From positions 118,501 through 182,500 of the forward strand of contig JANFOE010002291.1 of assembly GCA_025667525.1 (NCBI GenBank): a stretch of 64,000 nucleotides of DNA. Direction: 5' to 3'. Every line of letters starts with the position of its first letter. Position 1 is the first letter of the stretch. The DNA comes from Glebionis coronaria (lineage: Eukaryota > Streptophyta > Magnoliopsida > Asterales > Asteraceae). A program made the translations under genes and the position numbers. Of this stretch, positions 1 through 12,700 are shown piece by piece. The notes under the pieces were generated by a model. The model was not told the DNA's origin. It made no database searches and worked only from the letters and a program-made list of their open reading frames with translations.

Positions 1-1
1 G

Positions 2-928
2 ACTACGCATTTGAAAAACGAGATTTCAAATTTTTCACAAGAATTTAATGATAGTTTTTCAACGGCTTGGAATAGGTTTAAGGAAATGTTACATGAGTGT
101 CCTCATCACGGTTTTTCCGACTTGCATCAAATTGACACGTTTTACAATGGACTTAATGATCATGAGAGGGATTATCTAAATGCCGCCGCGGGTGGTAATT
201 TTTTGTGTAAAACGGTTGAGGAAGCGTTGTTGATAATTGAGAATAGATCTAAGGTGTATAGTCCTTGTAACACATCGAGTGTTCGTAAGGCTTCGTCTTC
301 GGCTTCACCTTCTTTGTCTAATACCATCGATGCTTGCGAAACTGAGGCGAACTTGGAAAACAAAATCTTTGATAAGCTTAAAGGACTTTTAATTGAATTC
401 AAAGTTGGAGAACAAAGTGCTCCCGCTACGGCTAAAGCGGTTGAGGTTTCATGCATGTATTGTGGTGGAGGTCATGATTTCTCTGAGTGCATTACCAACG
501 GTGGTGACACTTCGAGTGCCTACGCGGCCACGGGAACTTACAACCAAACCGGTCAAGTTACCCGCTCTAATCAATTGACTCCACTGGGTTTTGCTCCTAA
601 TCAAAATGCTAACAACAACTATCGAAACAATCAAGTTGGTTTTAAAAGCAATTACAGAAGAAACTATGGGAATCAAGGGGCTAATAATCAAGTTTCAAAC
701 AAAAATCAAAGTAATGATTTTCAAAACAACAACAAGAGTTTGCAAACTTTGAAAGATCTTCCAAATGAATTTGTTGAATACGCTAATGGAAACGATGCTA
801 GGTTTGACAACATTCAAAGAGAAATCATTAGCCTAAGATCCGAGTTTAAGAACGACTTGAAGAAGGAGTTGAAAAACGAGTTAGCAAATGAGCTTAAAAT
901 CCATAAAACAAAATGGAAGGAAATGTAA
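2..928 (+). pseudogene. gag: Athila gag (5'-truncated by the window edge)
   Basis: The reading frame is open from base 2, so the true start lies upstream; no initiation codon should be inferred at base 11, which is TTG. The N-terminal part carries the capsid-like block AWNRFKEMLHECPHHG followed by DTFYNGLN, typical of retrotransposon gag. At 453-491 a zinc-knuckle-like motif CMYCGGGHDFSEC (C-X2-C-X3-H-X4-C) would bind RNA. A long Asn/Gln-rich stretch follows, then a charged Lys/Glu-rich tail likely to form a coiled coil. The frame stops at 926-928, but similar protein continues in another frame immediately downstream, so the gene is broken by a frameshift. Confidence 0.8.
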
Positions 929-1245
929 CTAGGTTACAACAAAACCAACAAGAAATGGAACAAGGGCAACATGAAATAAAACAATAGATGATTAAGGCCG
1001 AGAAGAGGCAATCCATGTTTGAGGACAAAATTTCATCTTTGTTTGAGGCTATTATGTGCAAACCGTCTTCGAGTAGTCTTCCTAGTAACACCATATCGAA
1101 CCCTAAGGGAGAGATGAAAGTGATTACCACACGTAGTGGTAAGATACTTAAGGAACCGACTCCTCAACCAATTGCTCCTACAGAGGAAGCAATTGAGGAA
1201 GAACCCAAGGTGGTGGTCGAAAAGGAGCATGTCCCAATCCCATGA
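929..1245 (+). pseudogene. Athila gag C-terminal / linker fragment
   Basis: After the gag stop the protein continues in the next frame, with a Gln-rich coiled-coil-like stretch. This is interrupted by TAG at 985-987, then runs from 988 with the block EMKVITTRSGKILKEP, characteristic of the gag-protease linker in this lineage, and ends at TGA 1243-1245. It shares the frame of the protease region starting near 1288, so only point stops separate the two. It is part of a decayed polyprotein and not an independent gene. Confidence 0.65.
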
Positions 1246-1287
1246 AGTACCGCTCATGCCACACCTACGTTTGACCCATTACCACAT

Positions 1288-2544
1288 TTGAAACCCGAGA
1301 TTCCAAAGGCTATGCCTATGCCTCAACCCACACCACCTTTGCCCTATCCATCGAGACTTAGAAAGGAGAAACGTCAAGAGCGCGATAATTACCAATTTGA
1401 TCTTTTTATGAAAATGTTTCGTGATTTGCACGTTAATGTGAGTTTTACCGATGCTTTGGTCATGATGCCTCGATTTGCCGCTAACTTTAAGAGTATGTTG
1501 AACAACAAGGAGAAATTGCATCAATTGTCTAGTTGTTCATCGGTTTATCTTAATCGCATACCTCAAAAAGTCGGTGATCCCGGTAAATTCTTGATTCCAT
1601 GTGCAATCCAAGATATGGAAGAATGCTATGTCTTAACCGATCTTGGTGCTAGTATTAACTTGATGCCACTTGCAATATTCAAGTCGCTCAATCTTCCTAA
1701 TCTTACTCCTTCACTAATGTCTATCGAGTTGGCCGACCATTCCATGATTCCCGCATGTGGATTGGCGGAAGACGTTTTTGTGAAAGTGGGAAAGTTCTAT
1801 TATCCGGTAGACTTTATCGTTGTCGATATTCCCACGGATCCTCGAGTTCCTCTCATTTTAGGTCGTTTGGATTTGATTGATGTGCATGTTAGAAAGATCA
1901 CCTTACGTTTCAACGATGATGAACTTGTTATAAACGCAACTCAAAATTCTCAAATTTCTCATGTTTATTCCGTTGCAACCATAAACCTCGTTGATATGAT
2001 TGACGTTGTTTACGAGGAATTTTCACAAGAAGTTTTAGGTTTTGGTGATGATGAAAATAGTGGCAATCCCACTATGTTAGATCCAATTCTTGATAACTCG
2101 ACACCAACCTTCACTCCCTTTGAAGGTGGTGGTTTTACGTTGGAAGAATTCGATGTTCCACGTACTTGTGACGAAGACCTCGACAATGATGAGGACTTCT
2201 CGATTATCAAGGATTTTCTTAACGATTTCCCATTTCCTCCACCCGAGGAGGTTATGAGTATCGAGCCCAAATCTTCAATTGAGGAACCACCTATCCTCGA
2301 GTTGAAAGATTTACCTCCTCATCTCAAATATGTATTTTTGGAGGAGGATGACAAGTTGCCGGTTATTATTTCGAAAGAACTTTCAAATGATGAAAAAACC
2401 GAACTTATCGATGTTCTTAAGGATCACAAAGGGGCAATTGCGTGCGAGTTATCTGACATTAAGGGGATCGATCCCAAATTTTCTACCCACAAAATCTTAA
2501 TGGAGGAGGATTACAAGCCCGCATCCAATGTCAAAGGAGGGTGA
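1288..2544 (+). pseudogene. pro: Athila protease region
   Basis: An open frame of 418 codons. Near residues 116-131 lies the retropepsin-like core TDLGASINLMPLAIF, where the usual active-site Asp-Thr/Ser-Gly reads D-L-G, a substitution common in Athila. VPLILGR near residue 190 is the second conserved protease block. The C-terminal half is an acidic, Pro-rich linker leading to the RT start. The frame ends at TGA 2542-2544, where RT coding switches to another frame. The preceding linker segment (929-1245) is in the same frame. Activity is doubtful because the polyprotein is broken on both sides. Confidence 0.75.
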
Positions 2545-5192
2545 ACCCCAAAATTCTCGACGTCATCAAAAAGGAAGTCTTAAAACTCCTTGATGCGGGA
2601 TTGATTTACCCTATTTCCGATAGCCTTTGGGTGAGTCCTATTCATTGTGTCCCTAAGAAGGGATGAATGACCGTTGTGCCAAACGATGCCAACGAGTTAA
2701 TTCCTACTAGTCTCGTGACCGGATGGAGAGTGTGCATTGACTATCGTAAGTTGAATGAAGCCACTCGAAAAGACCATTTTCCCTTGCCCTTCATGGACCA
2801 AATGTTGGAGCGTCTTGCGGGAAACGATTTCTATTGATTTTTAGATGGTTTTTCCGGTTACTTCCAAATTCCCATCGATCCTCGTGATCAAGAAAAAACT
2901 ACGTTTACGTGTCCATATGGAACGTTTGCCTATCGTAGAATGCCATTCGGACTTTGCAATGCACCGGGAACCTTTCAAAGGTGCATGATGGCTATTTTTC
3001 ATGATATGAGCGAGAAGACGGTGGAAGTCTTCATGGATGAATTTTCCGTGTTTGGTTGTTCGTTCACTTCGTGTTTGTCGAATCTTGAGAGAATGTTGAA
3101 GCGTTGTGAGGAAACCAACCCTGTGCTTAATTGGGAAAAAAGTGGAATCGTATTAGGGCACAAGGTTTCGAAATCGGGGATTGAGGTAGATCAAGCTAAG
3201 GTAGACGTCATCGCCAAATTACCTCATCCCAAAACCGTTAAGGGAGTTAGGAGTTTCCTAGGCCACGCGGGATTTTATCGTCGATTCATCAAGGATTTTT
3301 CAAAGATCTCTCGACCTATTACACATCTCTTTGAAAAAGATGCACGTTTTGTCTTTGACGAAGATTGTGTACGAGCCTTTGAAATCCTTAAGAGGAAACT
3401 TACCGAAGCTCCCATTCTTGTTGCTCCCAATTGGAACCTCCCCTTTGAGCTCATGTGTGATGCTAGTGACTATGCTATTGGGGCCGTATTGGGGCAACGT
3501 CATGAAAAACACTTCTTGCCTGTTCACTATGCAAGCAAGACGATGACCAAGGCTCAGCTTAAATACACTACAACGGAGAATGAATTCCTTGCCGTGGTGT
3601 ATGCATTTGAGAAATTTCGACCTTATCTCGTCTTGACGAAATGCATAGTGTATACGGATCATTCGACTATCAAGTATCTTATGGCTAAACAAGATGCTAA
3701 GCCAAGATTACTTTGTTGGATTCTCCTCCTTCAAGAATTTGATCACAAAATCGTTGACAAAAAAGGAGCCGAGAATCTAGCGGCCGATCATCTTTCTCGT
3801 TTGGAAGATCCTCACCAAAGTGTTTACGAGCCCAAGGAAATCACCGAAACATTTCGGCTCGAGACACTTGGTGTAGTGAATCCTAAGCTTGATTCTTCCA
3901 CCCCATGGTTTGCGGACATCGCAAATTACCATGTGGGCAACTTCATCATCAAGGGTATGACGACTCAAGAAAAACGAAAATTCTTTCGTGACGTCAAGTT
4001 CTACTTTTGGAACGACCCTTACTTGTTTCAAACTTGTGCGGATAAAATTATTCGACGTTGTGTCTTTGGTACCGAAGCTTCTAACATCCTTAGAGCTTGT
4101 CACGAGGGACCCACGGGTGGTCACCACGGTGCTAATCTCACGGCTAAGAAGGTCTTTGATGCCGGTTTCTTTTGGCCTACTATTTACCGAGATGCACATG
4201 AGCTTGTGAAGTCATGTGACTCATGCCAACGACAAGGAAAAGCCTCACAAAAAGATGAAATGCCACAAAATATCATCCAAGTGTGTGATATCTTTGACGT
4301 TTGGGGTATTGACTTTATGGGGCCGTTCCCATCATCTCGTGGTAATAAGTACATCCTTGTCGTCGTTGACTACCTATCTAAGTGGGTGGAAGCTAAGGCT
4401 TTGCCCACCAATGATGCTCGTGTGGTAGTCAAGTTTTTGAAAAGCTTGTTTTCTCGGTTTGGAACCCCTCGTGCGATCATAAGTGATCGTGGAACCCATT
4501 TTTGTAATGACCAATTCGAAAGGGTCCTAAGGAAATATGGGGTGACACATCGTCTTTCTACAGCTTATCACCCACAAACGAGTGGGCAAGTCGAGGTTTC
4601 AAACCGAGCTTTGAAGAGGATCTTGGAGAGATCGATTGGGGAAAACCGACAATCTTGGTCGGATAAGTTAGACAATGCTTTATGGACCTTTAGGACCGCT
4701 CATAAGACGCCCATTGGGTGCACTCCTTATAAGCTTGTGTATGGGAAAAATTGTCACTTGCCAATTGAATTGGAACACAAGGCTTATTGGGCCCTAAATC
4801 ACTATAATGACGATATGGAGACCGTGGGAAAACACCGGAAAATGCAATTAAATAAGTTAGATGAATTAAGGGATATTGCTTATGAAAGTTCATTGATTTA
4901 TAAAGAAAATACTAAAAAGTTGCATGATTCAAAAATTAAAAACCGGGTTTTTAACATTGGGAATCAAGTTTTGCTTTTTAGTTCTTGTTTGAAAATCTTT
5001 TCTGGTAAGTTGAAATCCCGTTGGACCGGTCCATTCATCGTGACTCAAGTTTTTCCATATGGGACCATCGAGCTAGCTCAAAATGATGGCCCCAATTTCA
5101 AGGTGAATGGACATAGGTTGAAGCACTACTTTGGCGGGGAAGTTCCATCCTTGAACTACCTCGACCAAATCACCTTCCCCAATGATAATTAG
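2538..5192 (+). pseudogene. pol: Athila reverse transcriptase - RNase H - integrase
   Basis: RT begins in this frame just before the protease stop and carries in-frame stops at 2664-2666 and 2835-2837. From 2940 the frame is open to 5192. Visible blocks: [16 protein letters not shown] (RT), FMDEFSVFG where the catalytic Y/F-x-D-D box has its second Asp changed to Glu, [20 protein letters not shown] and TDHSTIKYL (RNase H), a His-His-Cys-Cys zinc finger ending CDSCQRQG, integrase core Asp residues in GIDFMGPFP and [10 protein letters not shown] with Glu in SGQVEVSN, and a C-terminal GPF block (SRWTGPFIV). A short segment between NWEK and GIVLGHK seems to be missing relative to family members. 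The mutated YxDD box alone should abolish polymerase activity. Confidence 0.9.
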
Positions 5193-6920
5193 TATTGAGG
5201 GGATCGAGTCGAGCTCATGACTCGGTAATCAAAAACGAGGTGCCTCGTGGGGGAGTCCCATGCTTATCCTATGTATATATTATCACTTTCTAATGTAGTA
5301 ACGTGAGGAGATTTGTGCCCTTCCAACCTTTGTTTCGTGGTTTTTTTTGTGAATTGTAGATTTTAGATGATCATTACCTCACGATTGGAACCTCTCCTGT
5401 TCGTTTTATGGGAGCACTCGATCGTTTGCTTTGAATACTTTCTCAATATCCATGATATATCCTTTGATGTTATTAACCTTAGGTTTATAGCACACTTCAT
5501 AAACGGCCTTAAATTTAACGGTTACACCCTTTCTATGCTAGATTAGGCATTCGACTACGTCTCTAGTATCGAGGTGTTTGCACCCCTAGACTCGAAACAT
5601 TGAGGACAATGTTTAACTTTAGTATGGGGGGGGGTGAATAGATACTTGCCTTGGCAAACCTTCACGCTTCCCAAAGTTTATCTTTTTGTTTATCGTTTTG
5701 TTGCAAAATAAGGCTAAAAATGGCCAAATTTTAAAAAATTTCTCATGTTTCGTAAGTGTTTGAAGACACGAATGTAGATTTTCCGATGGCGAGAATAAGA
5801 GTAATTTTTTACTCGACCGTGCGTGTTGAGCACTTAGCTTTGATTCCTTAACTTCACATTAGGCTAAGTCTCTTAAATTAGGACGAGAAATGATAGAGTT
5901 AATTATAAGTTACTATGCTAAACGTAGAGTACTCGTATTCTTTCAGAAACTCATGTGTTCTCGTTGTTTGCTTATTCTCCCTTCGCTTGTAAATATTTTT
6001 TGCTTAATAAATATTGACTTAGCGGTTTAGTCTTGATTGTTGGTTTCTAGTCTTTTCTAGTAGCTTCCGTGTAATTAAATTGGGAAGACATTAAGGTATC
6101 GCCAGCGTCACGGTTTTGAAGTATTGGCAACTCGAATAATCGAAAGCTTCACCCAATAATAAGATTTCAAGTTCTCACCTAAATCAAGCAAACAATTTGA
6201 AGCTCACAAGGCCGAAAAATCTATGCAAAATTAAAAGTGAATCAATCCTTAATCTTTGAAGCTTTAAAGATCCAAAATTCGCCTTAGCGTGAGGATATAC
6301 GTCTTTGGCTAATAAAACCACCGATGAGGTGGATAATAAAAGGCAAGGCAAGACCGAAGTCATAATAAAAGCTTCATGGCGAAGTTGAATAAAAGATGGA
6401 GGTAAACCTATGATAATAAGGCCCTTCCGTTAGGGGGCGTATAAAAGTCTTGGTAATAAGTCTCATGTTCAAAAGCGTTATAAATCCGTGTTTATCGGTC
6501 CTTCTTGTTGACTTAATTTTTTGACATCGTTGTCTATTAGGAGGGGTTATTAATTCGATGGTCTTGGTTACACCGTTAGGAATCTATTTTTAGACCTAAA
6601 TCTCTATTATCGCATAAGTGAAACAATGTATCCTCGTGAAACATTCAAGACAAAATAAAATATAAGAGATACAACTTAGGATAATGGGAGGATAAGTACG
6701 TGATTAGGGCATATGAGTAGTGTTAGCATTACTAACTTATAATGACAATGATCTCGTTGCATGCTTGGCATAGAAATGGGGTGAAAATCAAGGACGATGA
6801 AATTATTTCTAACGAAGCATTCACGTGTTCTTATTCTATGAACCTAAACGTCCCATTTTGCGATGAAAATCATACATTATGTCTAAAACTCAAGTAGTAG
6901 TAGCAATAGTAGTAGTGTAG
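5193..6920 (+). other. Athila post-pol non-coding region
   Basis: No ORF worth reporting and no visible envelope-like domain. It opens with the lineage-typical phrase ending in 'attgaggacaatg' and a nine-G polypurine block at 5626-5634. The rest is low-complexity, AT-rich sequence as far as the solo LTR insertion. The same region resumes at 9611-9704 after the insertion. Confidence 0.55.
5620..5634 (+). promoter_or_regulatory. Upstream polypurine tract-like block
   Basis: Reads tagtatg followed by nine G. It sits 430 bp after pol, preceded by 'gaggacaatg'. A second, near-identical tag (tagtatgggggag) lies at 9703-9715 directly before the proposed 3' LTR, so this one is either an internal polypurine tract or a relic of an older LTR boundary. 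Confidence 0.45.
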
Positions 6921-7554
6921 TGTGACAACCGTGGTTTTGAGGTTCGTCGCCTAGTTTTATTTTGTGCTAGTTACGTGTTTTTACGTGTTTATGTGCTAAT
7001 TGGTGTGTATAGATTGTGGTTTGGATATCGTTTCCGGTACGGGGTACCTTAGGAGTGAAACGATGTGTGATGATTTCATGTTCATGAGCTCACATGGTAG
7101 TGACTATGAAATGAGATGGTGTTATTTAGTGGTTTACGTATACGTATATGTATTATAGAAAATCGTATTCTTACGGTTTAGGGTTTTGCGTTTAGGGGGT
7201 CTCGGAAGAGGTATTTAGTCACGGGAGTATTTTTCAGGATGGTTTTAAGTCATTTAGGACTTAGTTAATTTATTTATTTTATATTCTAAGAGTTTTTATA
7301 AAACTGTATATTTTTATGTCTTTTACGGTATACGCGTAAATTTGACTAGTTTTGCGGTATTGAGGTTTCGGAAGCTTTAGGAGCTGAAATAAATTAAGGT
7401 AAATTAAGGTATTATTAATAATATATTAATAAGTAATAAAAATAAAAAAAATAAAAATATATTAAAGGGGAGTCGGTTTGGGACGAACCAAAAGAGAAAA
7501 AGGGAAAAAGGAAAAGGGAGTTGGGCTTGAGTTGGACTAGGGCTCACCCACACT

Positions 7555-7563
7555 CTATATAAA
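7555..7563 (+). promoter_or_regulatory. TATA box of the solo LTR
   Basis: TATATAAAG lies about 640 bp into the LTR, after a GGGCTCACCCACACTC stretch. The downstream sequence has an 'attagggttc' leader-like feel. Position and strand agree with the LTR orientation. Confidence 0.5.
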
Positions 7564-8249
7564 GTTTATACTAAACCAAAAATTCATTATTTTTCTCCTG
7601 GAGACAAAGAAAATTCGTGGGTTTCACAAGGAATTAGGGTTCTTTAGTAAAAATCTTGGTTTTCAAAAATCAAAGGTAAATCTTTAAAATCCTATTTAAT
7701 TGTTTTTAATGTTTTTATAATCAATAGATGATGGATTTAGGTTAGGTTTAATTATAAAATCTGTATTCTAATGGTATATTAATGATTAGTATAATTAGGG
7801 CTTGTAATTAAATAAATTATGGGTAATTAATTAGGTTAATTTAATTAAATTCGTCATTAAAAACTGGGCAAAATTTTTGTGTCATTGTTTTGATCATATA
7901 GGGAGTTCTACAAACTCTTATTTTCCGATCCAAGTATCCCTGGAAAGGTAATTGAAGTGGCTTTCAAATTGAAGAAACGAGAACTAAATTGGAGGTCGGG
8001 AAGTGGGTCAAAAACAGGTTACAACAGTCGGAGGTCAAAACAGTTTTGAAATCAGCCTGTTTTCTTTTTATGTTTTGGGTTGTTTGGGGTACTTAGGGTT
8101 GTATTGGGACTTTCAAACTAACATGGGAGTTGGTTTATATATTATAGGAAGTATCTGCATTGGGGCTAAGATTGTGGGTTAGGGTAAGACCCCCTAAGCA
8201 TAACAAACATTTTGTATGTTCAAAATCAATGAAATCTAGATAAACAAAA

Positions 8250-8373
<124 letters not shown>

Positions 8374-8936
8374 CGGTGCCTTAACAGTAGCTTTAAGGTT
8401 GGGGCAAAAGGGAGGAGTTATCTAACAAATGTAAGGGCATAGGTTTTCCTTTACAGAGGTCATGGGTATGGTTAGGTGGGCGTTTGGCTTATAGTTTGGA
8501 GACCTAAAAGTTGGGACTGTTTTGTGTAAAATATGAACGAGATAGGTATCAAACTTAACCAAGTTAAGGACTTGTTAGGGAAGGGTAACTGGGTGTTTAG
8601 AGCATATTAATGAGGATCATATATGGGATAAGGCTAGATGTCCACCATAGGTTGATGAGCCATTTTAGTGATTGGTTCATGTGTTGATTTTGTGTTTTTG
8701 TTTGTTAGCTTTTTGCTAGTGCGCTGACTTTTGGAGAAGCTCAATCAGGTGAGTTTCATAGTCCCATGTCTACTAATGAATTTGACTTCCAGATAGGATG
8801 GAAGAGACACTGTCTTGTTTTTTTATAAATTATGTTGTGAATGTTTTGTGTTTGGTGATGGACTTGTGCATACTTATGTGATTAACTGCTAACTGATTCA
8901 TGATTATTTTGTGAATTGACTTGGTACCAAGGGGAT

Positions 8937-9062
8937 GTTGACAAGGCGGGGCCTTGGGGAGGTACAGAGATGTGTGAGCATCTATGGGACCAATGGATAA
9001 TGACAAGGCGGGGCCTTGGGATTGGTACATAGGTGTATGGGCGCCTATGGTACCTTGGTGTT
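8937..9062. repeat. Tandem duplication of a ~63-bp unit in the solo LTR
   Basis: Two adjacent copies each contain GACAAGGCGGGGCCTTGGG, then 'ggtaca..gtgtg.gc.cctatgg'. A third degenerate half copy (taaggctgggagccttgg) follows near 9065. AAGGC..GCCTT makes each unit partly self-complementary. Confidence 0.8.
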
Positions 9063-9704
9063 TGGTAAGGCTGGGAGCCTTGGATTTGGTTTGGTTTGTT
9101 AAATCTTAAATATTAGTTGTTAATGCATGTTTGTATCACATTGTCCATATGTTCTTAAATTTGGTTATTATTCACAGCTTATGGTTTGATTTTGGCGTAG
9201 GAGTCTAAACCTATGACTCTCACCAACATTATGTTGACGTGTTTTAGTGTCTCTTTTAGGTGATATTATGGTTAAGCGTGAGAACATAAGTGGCTAGGAT
9301 TTGGAGTTTCGTAGGAATGCATTTAGAAGGAGATTCGCATTCCTTCTTAGTTTCTTTGTTTGTTTAATAAGTAATACTTTGTGGACACCTTTATGATGTT
9401 CTGTTTGGGGTAATTGTTTGTCTTGGGTAAGAGGTAGGACTGTTACCAACTTGCCTAGACTCCTGGGTTTTGTGGAGATATTGTCATGATATTTGTGTCA
9501 CCATTTTATGACATTTCTATTTCATTTAGTTATCTCTATAGACACGCCATGTTGTGATGATATACATACGTCGCGCCCCATATTCCGCCATGTTGGTGTG
9601 TGACATGTAGCTAGTTTATCATTCAATAAAAGTGAATGAAAATGAATTTTGGAGATGCTACGATACTTTATTCTAGCATTGCGTGAGGGCACGGCAATGG
9701 TTTA

Positions 9705-9715
9705 GTATGGGGGAG
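9705..9715 (+). promoter_or_regulatory. Polypurine tract of the Athila element
   Basis: GTATGGGGGAG directly abuts the proposed 3' LTR starting TGATGAGAC at 9716. In LTR elements this purine tract primes plus-strand DNA synthesis. Confidence 0.6.
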
Positions 9716-12700
9716 TGATGAGACTGCTTTTATACATAGTCTCATCGTCCAAAAAGGGCTTTAAATGCATACAATATCATGAAAATGGCCAAATATATGC
9801 TTGTGTTTGTTGCTTGTGTATTTTAGGTACGGATATTGAGAAAATGACAAAAGATCACAAGAATCATGCAAAAACGAACACGGGAAACGAAGCCGCACAT
9901 TGAACCAAGCCCTAATGAAGATCTTCCAAGACAAACCCTTGAAGATTTGAAGATTATGCAAGAAGGGTCCTCCAATATATAAGAATTGACACTTTAAACC
10001 CTTGTATCTTCATAATTACAATATTGGTCCCTAAAGTTTGTCAAAATTACAAAAAGGGCCCTCCACTTTAAAGAATTAGCAATTTTAGTCCCTCAACAAA
10101 GCTAAATTGTCAACCATTATCCTCCTCAAAGTTAAACATATCATGAAGTCCTTCAAAGTACGAGAAAGAATAAGTTTGGTCCTTGAAATATGATAAATTG
10201 CAAAAAGGACCCTTAACTTTCAACAATTGGCAAGAATAGTCCCTCAAAAATGAAGACTTGGCAATTTCAGTCCTCTAAAATGCCAATCATACAAGTCAAA
10301 ACTATTATCCTGGAAGAAAAATACCAAATCAGCCCTTCAAGAATCACAAATTGGCAAGAAATACCCCTGAAAATACTTTGGAAAAGTATTTGGGGCAAAA
10401 GTGTGAAAAATGAAACTTCATTAACAAAGAAAAACGAGTTTTGGCCAGTTTTATTACAAGTGAAAGAAGTATAAGAGATGGGGGGTTATTTCTGGCCGAC
10501 ACACAAACTTACCTAGACCACTCCCCTCCTGCCACGTGCCCCATTAACTCCACTCCACCAATCAGCCTTCACCATTTCTCCACCTCACCAATCCACTTAA
10601 CCCGTTTTTATATTAACAAATCATTGGCGCCTAAACACGAATTTAAACCCTAATCCACCCAAAAACGGATTAAACTCACTCACTATTCACCTCAAGAACA
10701 CATTTGGGTTTTCTTAATCCTGTTGTAATTAGGCCCTAATATGCTCCAGATTTATGATTAAGGTATCCTTAATCACATCCCAACCTTAAAAACACATGCT
10801 ACTTCAACCAATAGCCCCACACAATATTCCTTGCTACACCTTGGAGCAAAATGCCAATACTTTGACAGCCATCCAACCATCCTTGTTTCTGCTTTCATTT
10901 TAAGCATCAATATGAGCCATTGATCACATTTGCACTCTGCCAACTCATGCAAACAGCCAAGAAATGTCACATGATCTTCAAGATATTCAAACTTTCAAAG
11001 GGCAAATCGGGGACTTCACAACTTTAGGGTTTACGTTTTTTAGCTTCTTAGCACTAGTTTGTAGCCTATATAAAGGCCTTAGGGTTTCACTTTGAGCCCT
11101 GCTCTTAAATTTTCCTTGTTCGCTTTTCTGTAAATCATATATTCAAAGTAATGAAATGTGTTTAAAATTGTGAAGAAAACTCAAGTGTCAATCATTATAT
11201 CTACTTGTTATTGTTCTTTGTTAAGTAATCTTGAATCCTAAAACCTGTTTTCAAAGGAGTGTGCAAAAGTTTGCATATTTTCCTATAATCTTGATATTTT
11301 GCTAAGTCTTGTTCAAACATTGGAATTCTTGGGCTATAAAGCTGATCATAGCATCCTGATATTGTGATATCAAGGTGTTGTGAAGCTTATAACTTGGGGA
11401 TAATCAAGTGTGGGGAACTAAGGTTGCTTTAATCAAGGAATTTCCATTTTTCTGATTTTAATATTTTGCTTCTAACCTTGTTGAATCTTAGCAGGAGTTT
11501 GTGTGGAAGCTTGTGCTTGTTCTTGCTAGCACATAAGCTTAAAATTCGTGGGTGTGGATGTACATCCATGAGGTTTGCACCATTCTACTCAAAATCTGGT
11601 TAAAATCTTAATTTTTGGTGATTTTGTGTGTTACTTGTGTTCTTGTGGAATTTATGGTCTAATCTTGTTCAATACTGCATATTATACTTGTTAATGTGTT
11701 TGATTGGGCTTGGGTGGTCTTAAAATACACTTATACTTGTTTAAATTGGATTTGGAAAAGATAAGGGGTGTTTGGGATTATCTGTTTAAGATCATAAGTT
11801 GCTATTGTGTTGTTGAAAGTTGTTGTTTATGCTTGTTATTTGTTATCTACTTGGTTGAGAACTAAAACCTGCAAGTTATTGGGTTTAAAACCTTGAATCA
11901 AAGATTGTGCTATAACTTATTGTTTTTTACTGTTTTTGACCTAAAATTTTGGTAATACTTAGAGTATATGCATGTTTAGGGATATAAGCTGTTAAATCAA
12001 AGTTTTCATAACATATCTTAGACATCTGAGTGTTTGAATTTGGCTTGTTGGTCAAGTACATCAGCAAAGTAAAAATCTGCTTGTGTTAGTGTTCATTAGT
12101 AACCGTATTGTGCTTGAATCTTGACCTAGGCTTTGAATCATTGCATGAAACATGTTTAAACTTGTTCATTTAAGTTTATTATAGCTTGTGTATGCATTTG
12201 GTGAAGTTTGGCTGGTTGAATTGTGCTATAAGTGCTTATTGAACCATAACTGCTTATTTGTTCATGTCTGGGCTAGATCTGGTGATGTTTTGAATTAACT
12301 GCACAGATTGGCTGACTGTGATTGTGTTTTTGTGATTGTTATTGACTCCTTATGATTAACTGATCATTTGGGTGCCTTTGTGAAACTTGAATCCACAAAA
12401 AAGTCACTAAAAACAAAAACTCAATTAAGTCAAGCAGTGGAAAAAGTTACCACTGCTCAGACACCAAAACTAGCCCCTGCTAGTGTAATTTTGCATTCAG
12501 CTTATTTATAAGCCATATTGGCTTATTTAAACGTGCAACAACTTACTTTTTGTGATCAATCTTCCTCATTTGACCCATTTGTTTGAACTGGAGCTTATCA
12601 GACCTTGGCTTTGACTTTCTGCTAGAAAACTCATAAAGTTGACTTTTAATTAAGTGCTTATTTGCTTATTCCAGCTTATTGAGTGGGCTTATTTGAAAAA

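Noticed and set aside
5193..6920. Envelope-like ORF behind Athila pol
   Set aside because: No open frame, signal peptide or membrane segment seen.
8830..9030. 66-codon minus-strand ORF
   Set aside because: Lies over the tandem duplication of the solo LTR, with no recognisable domain.
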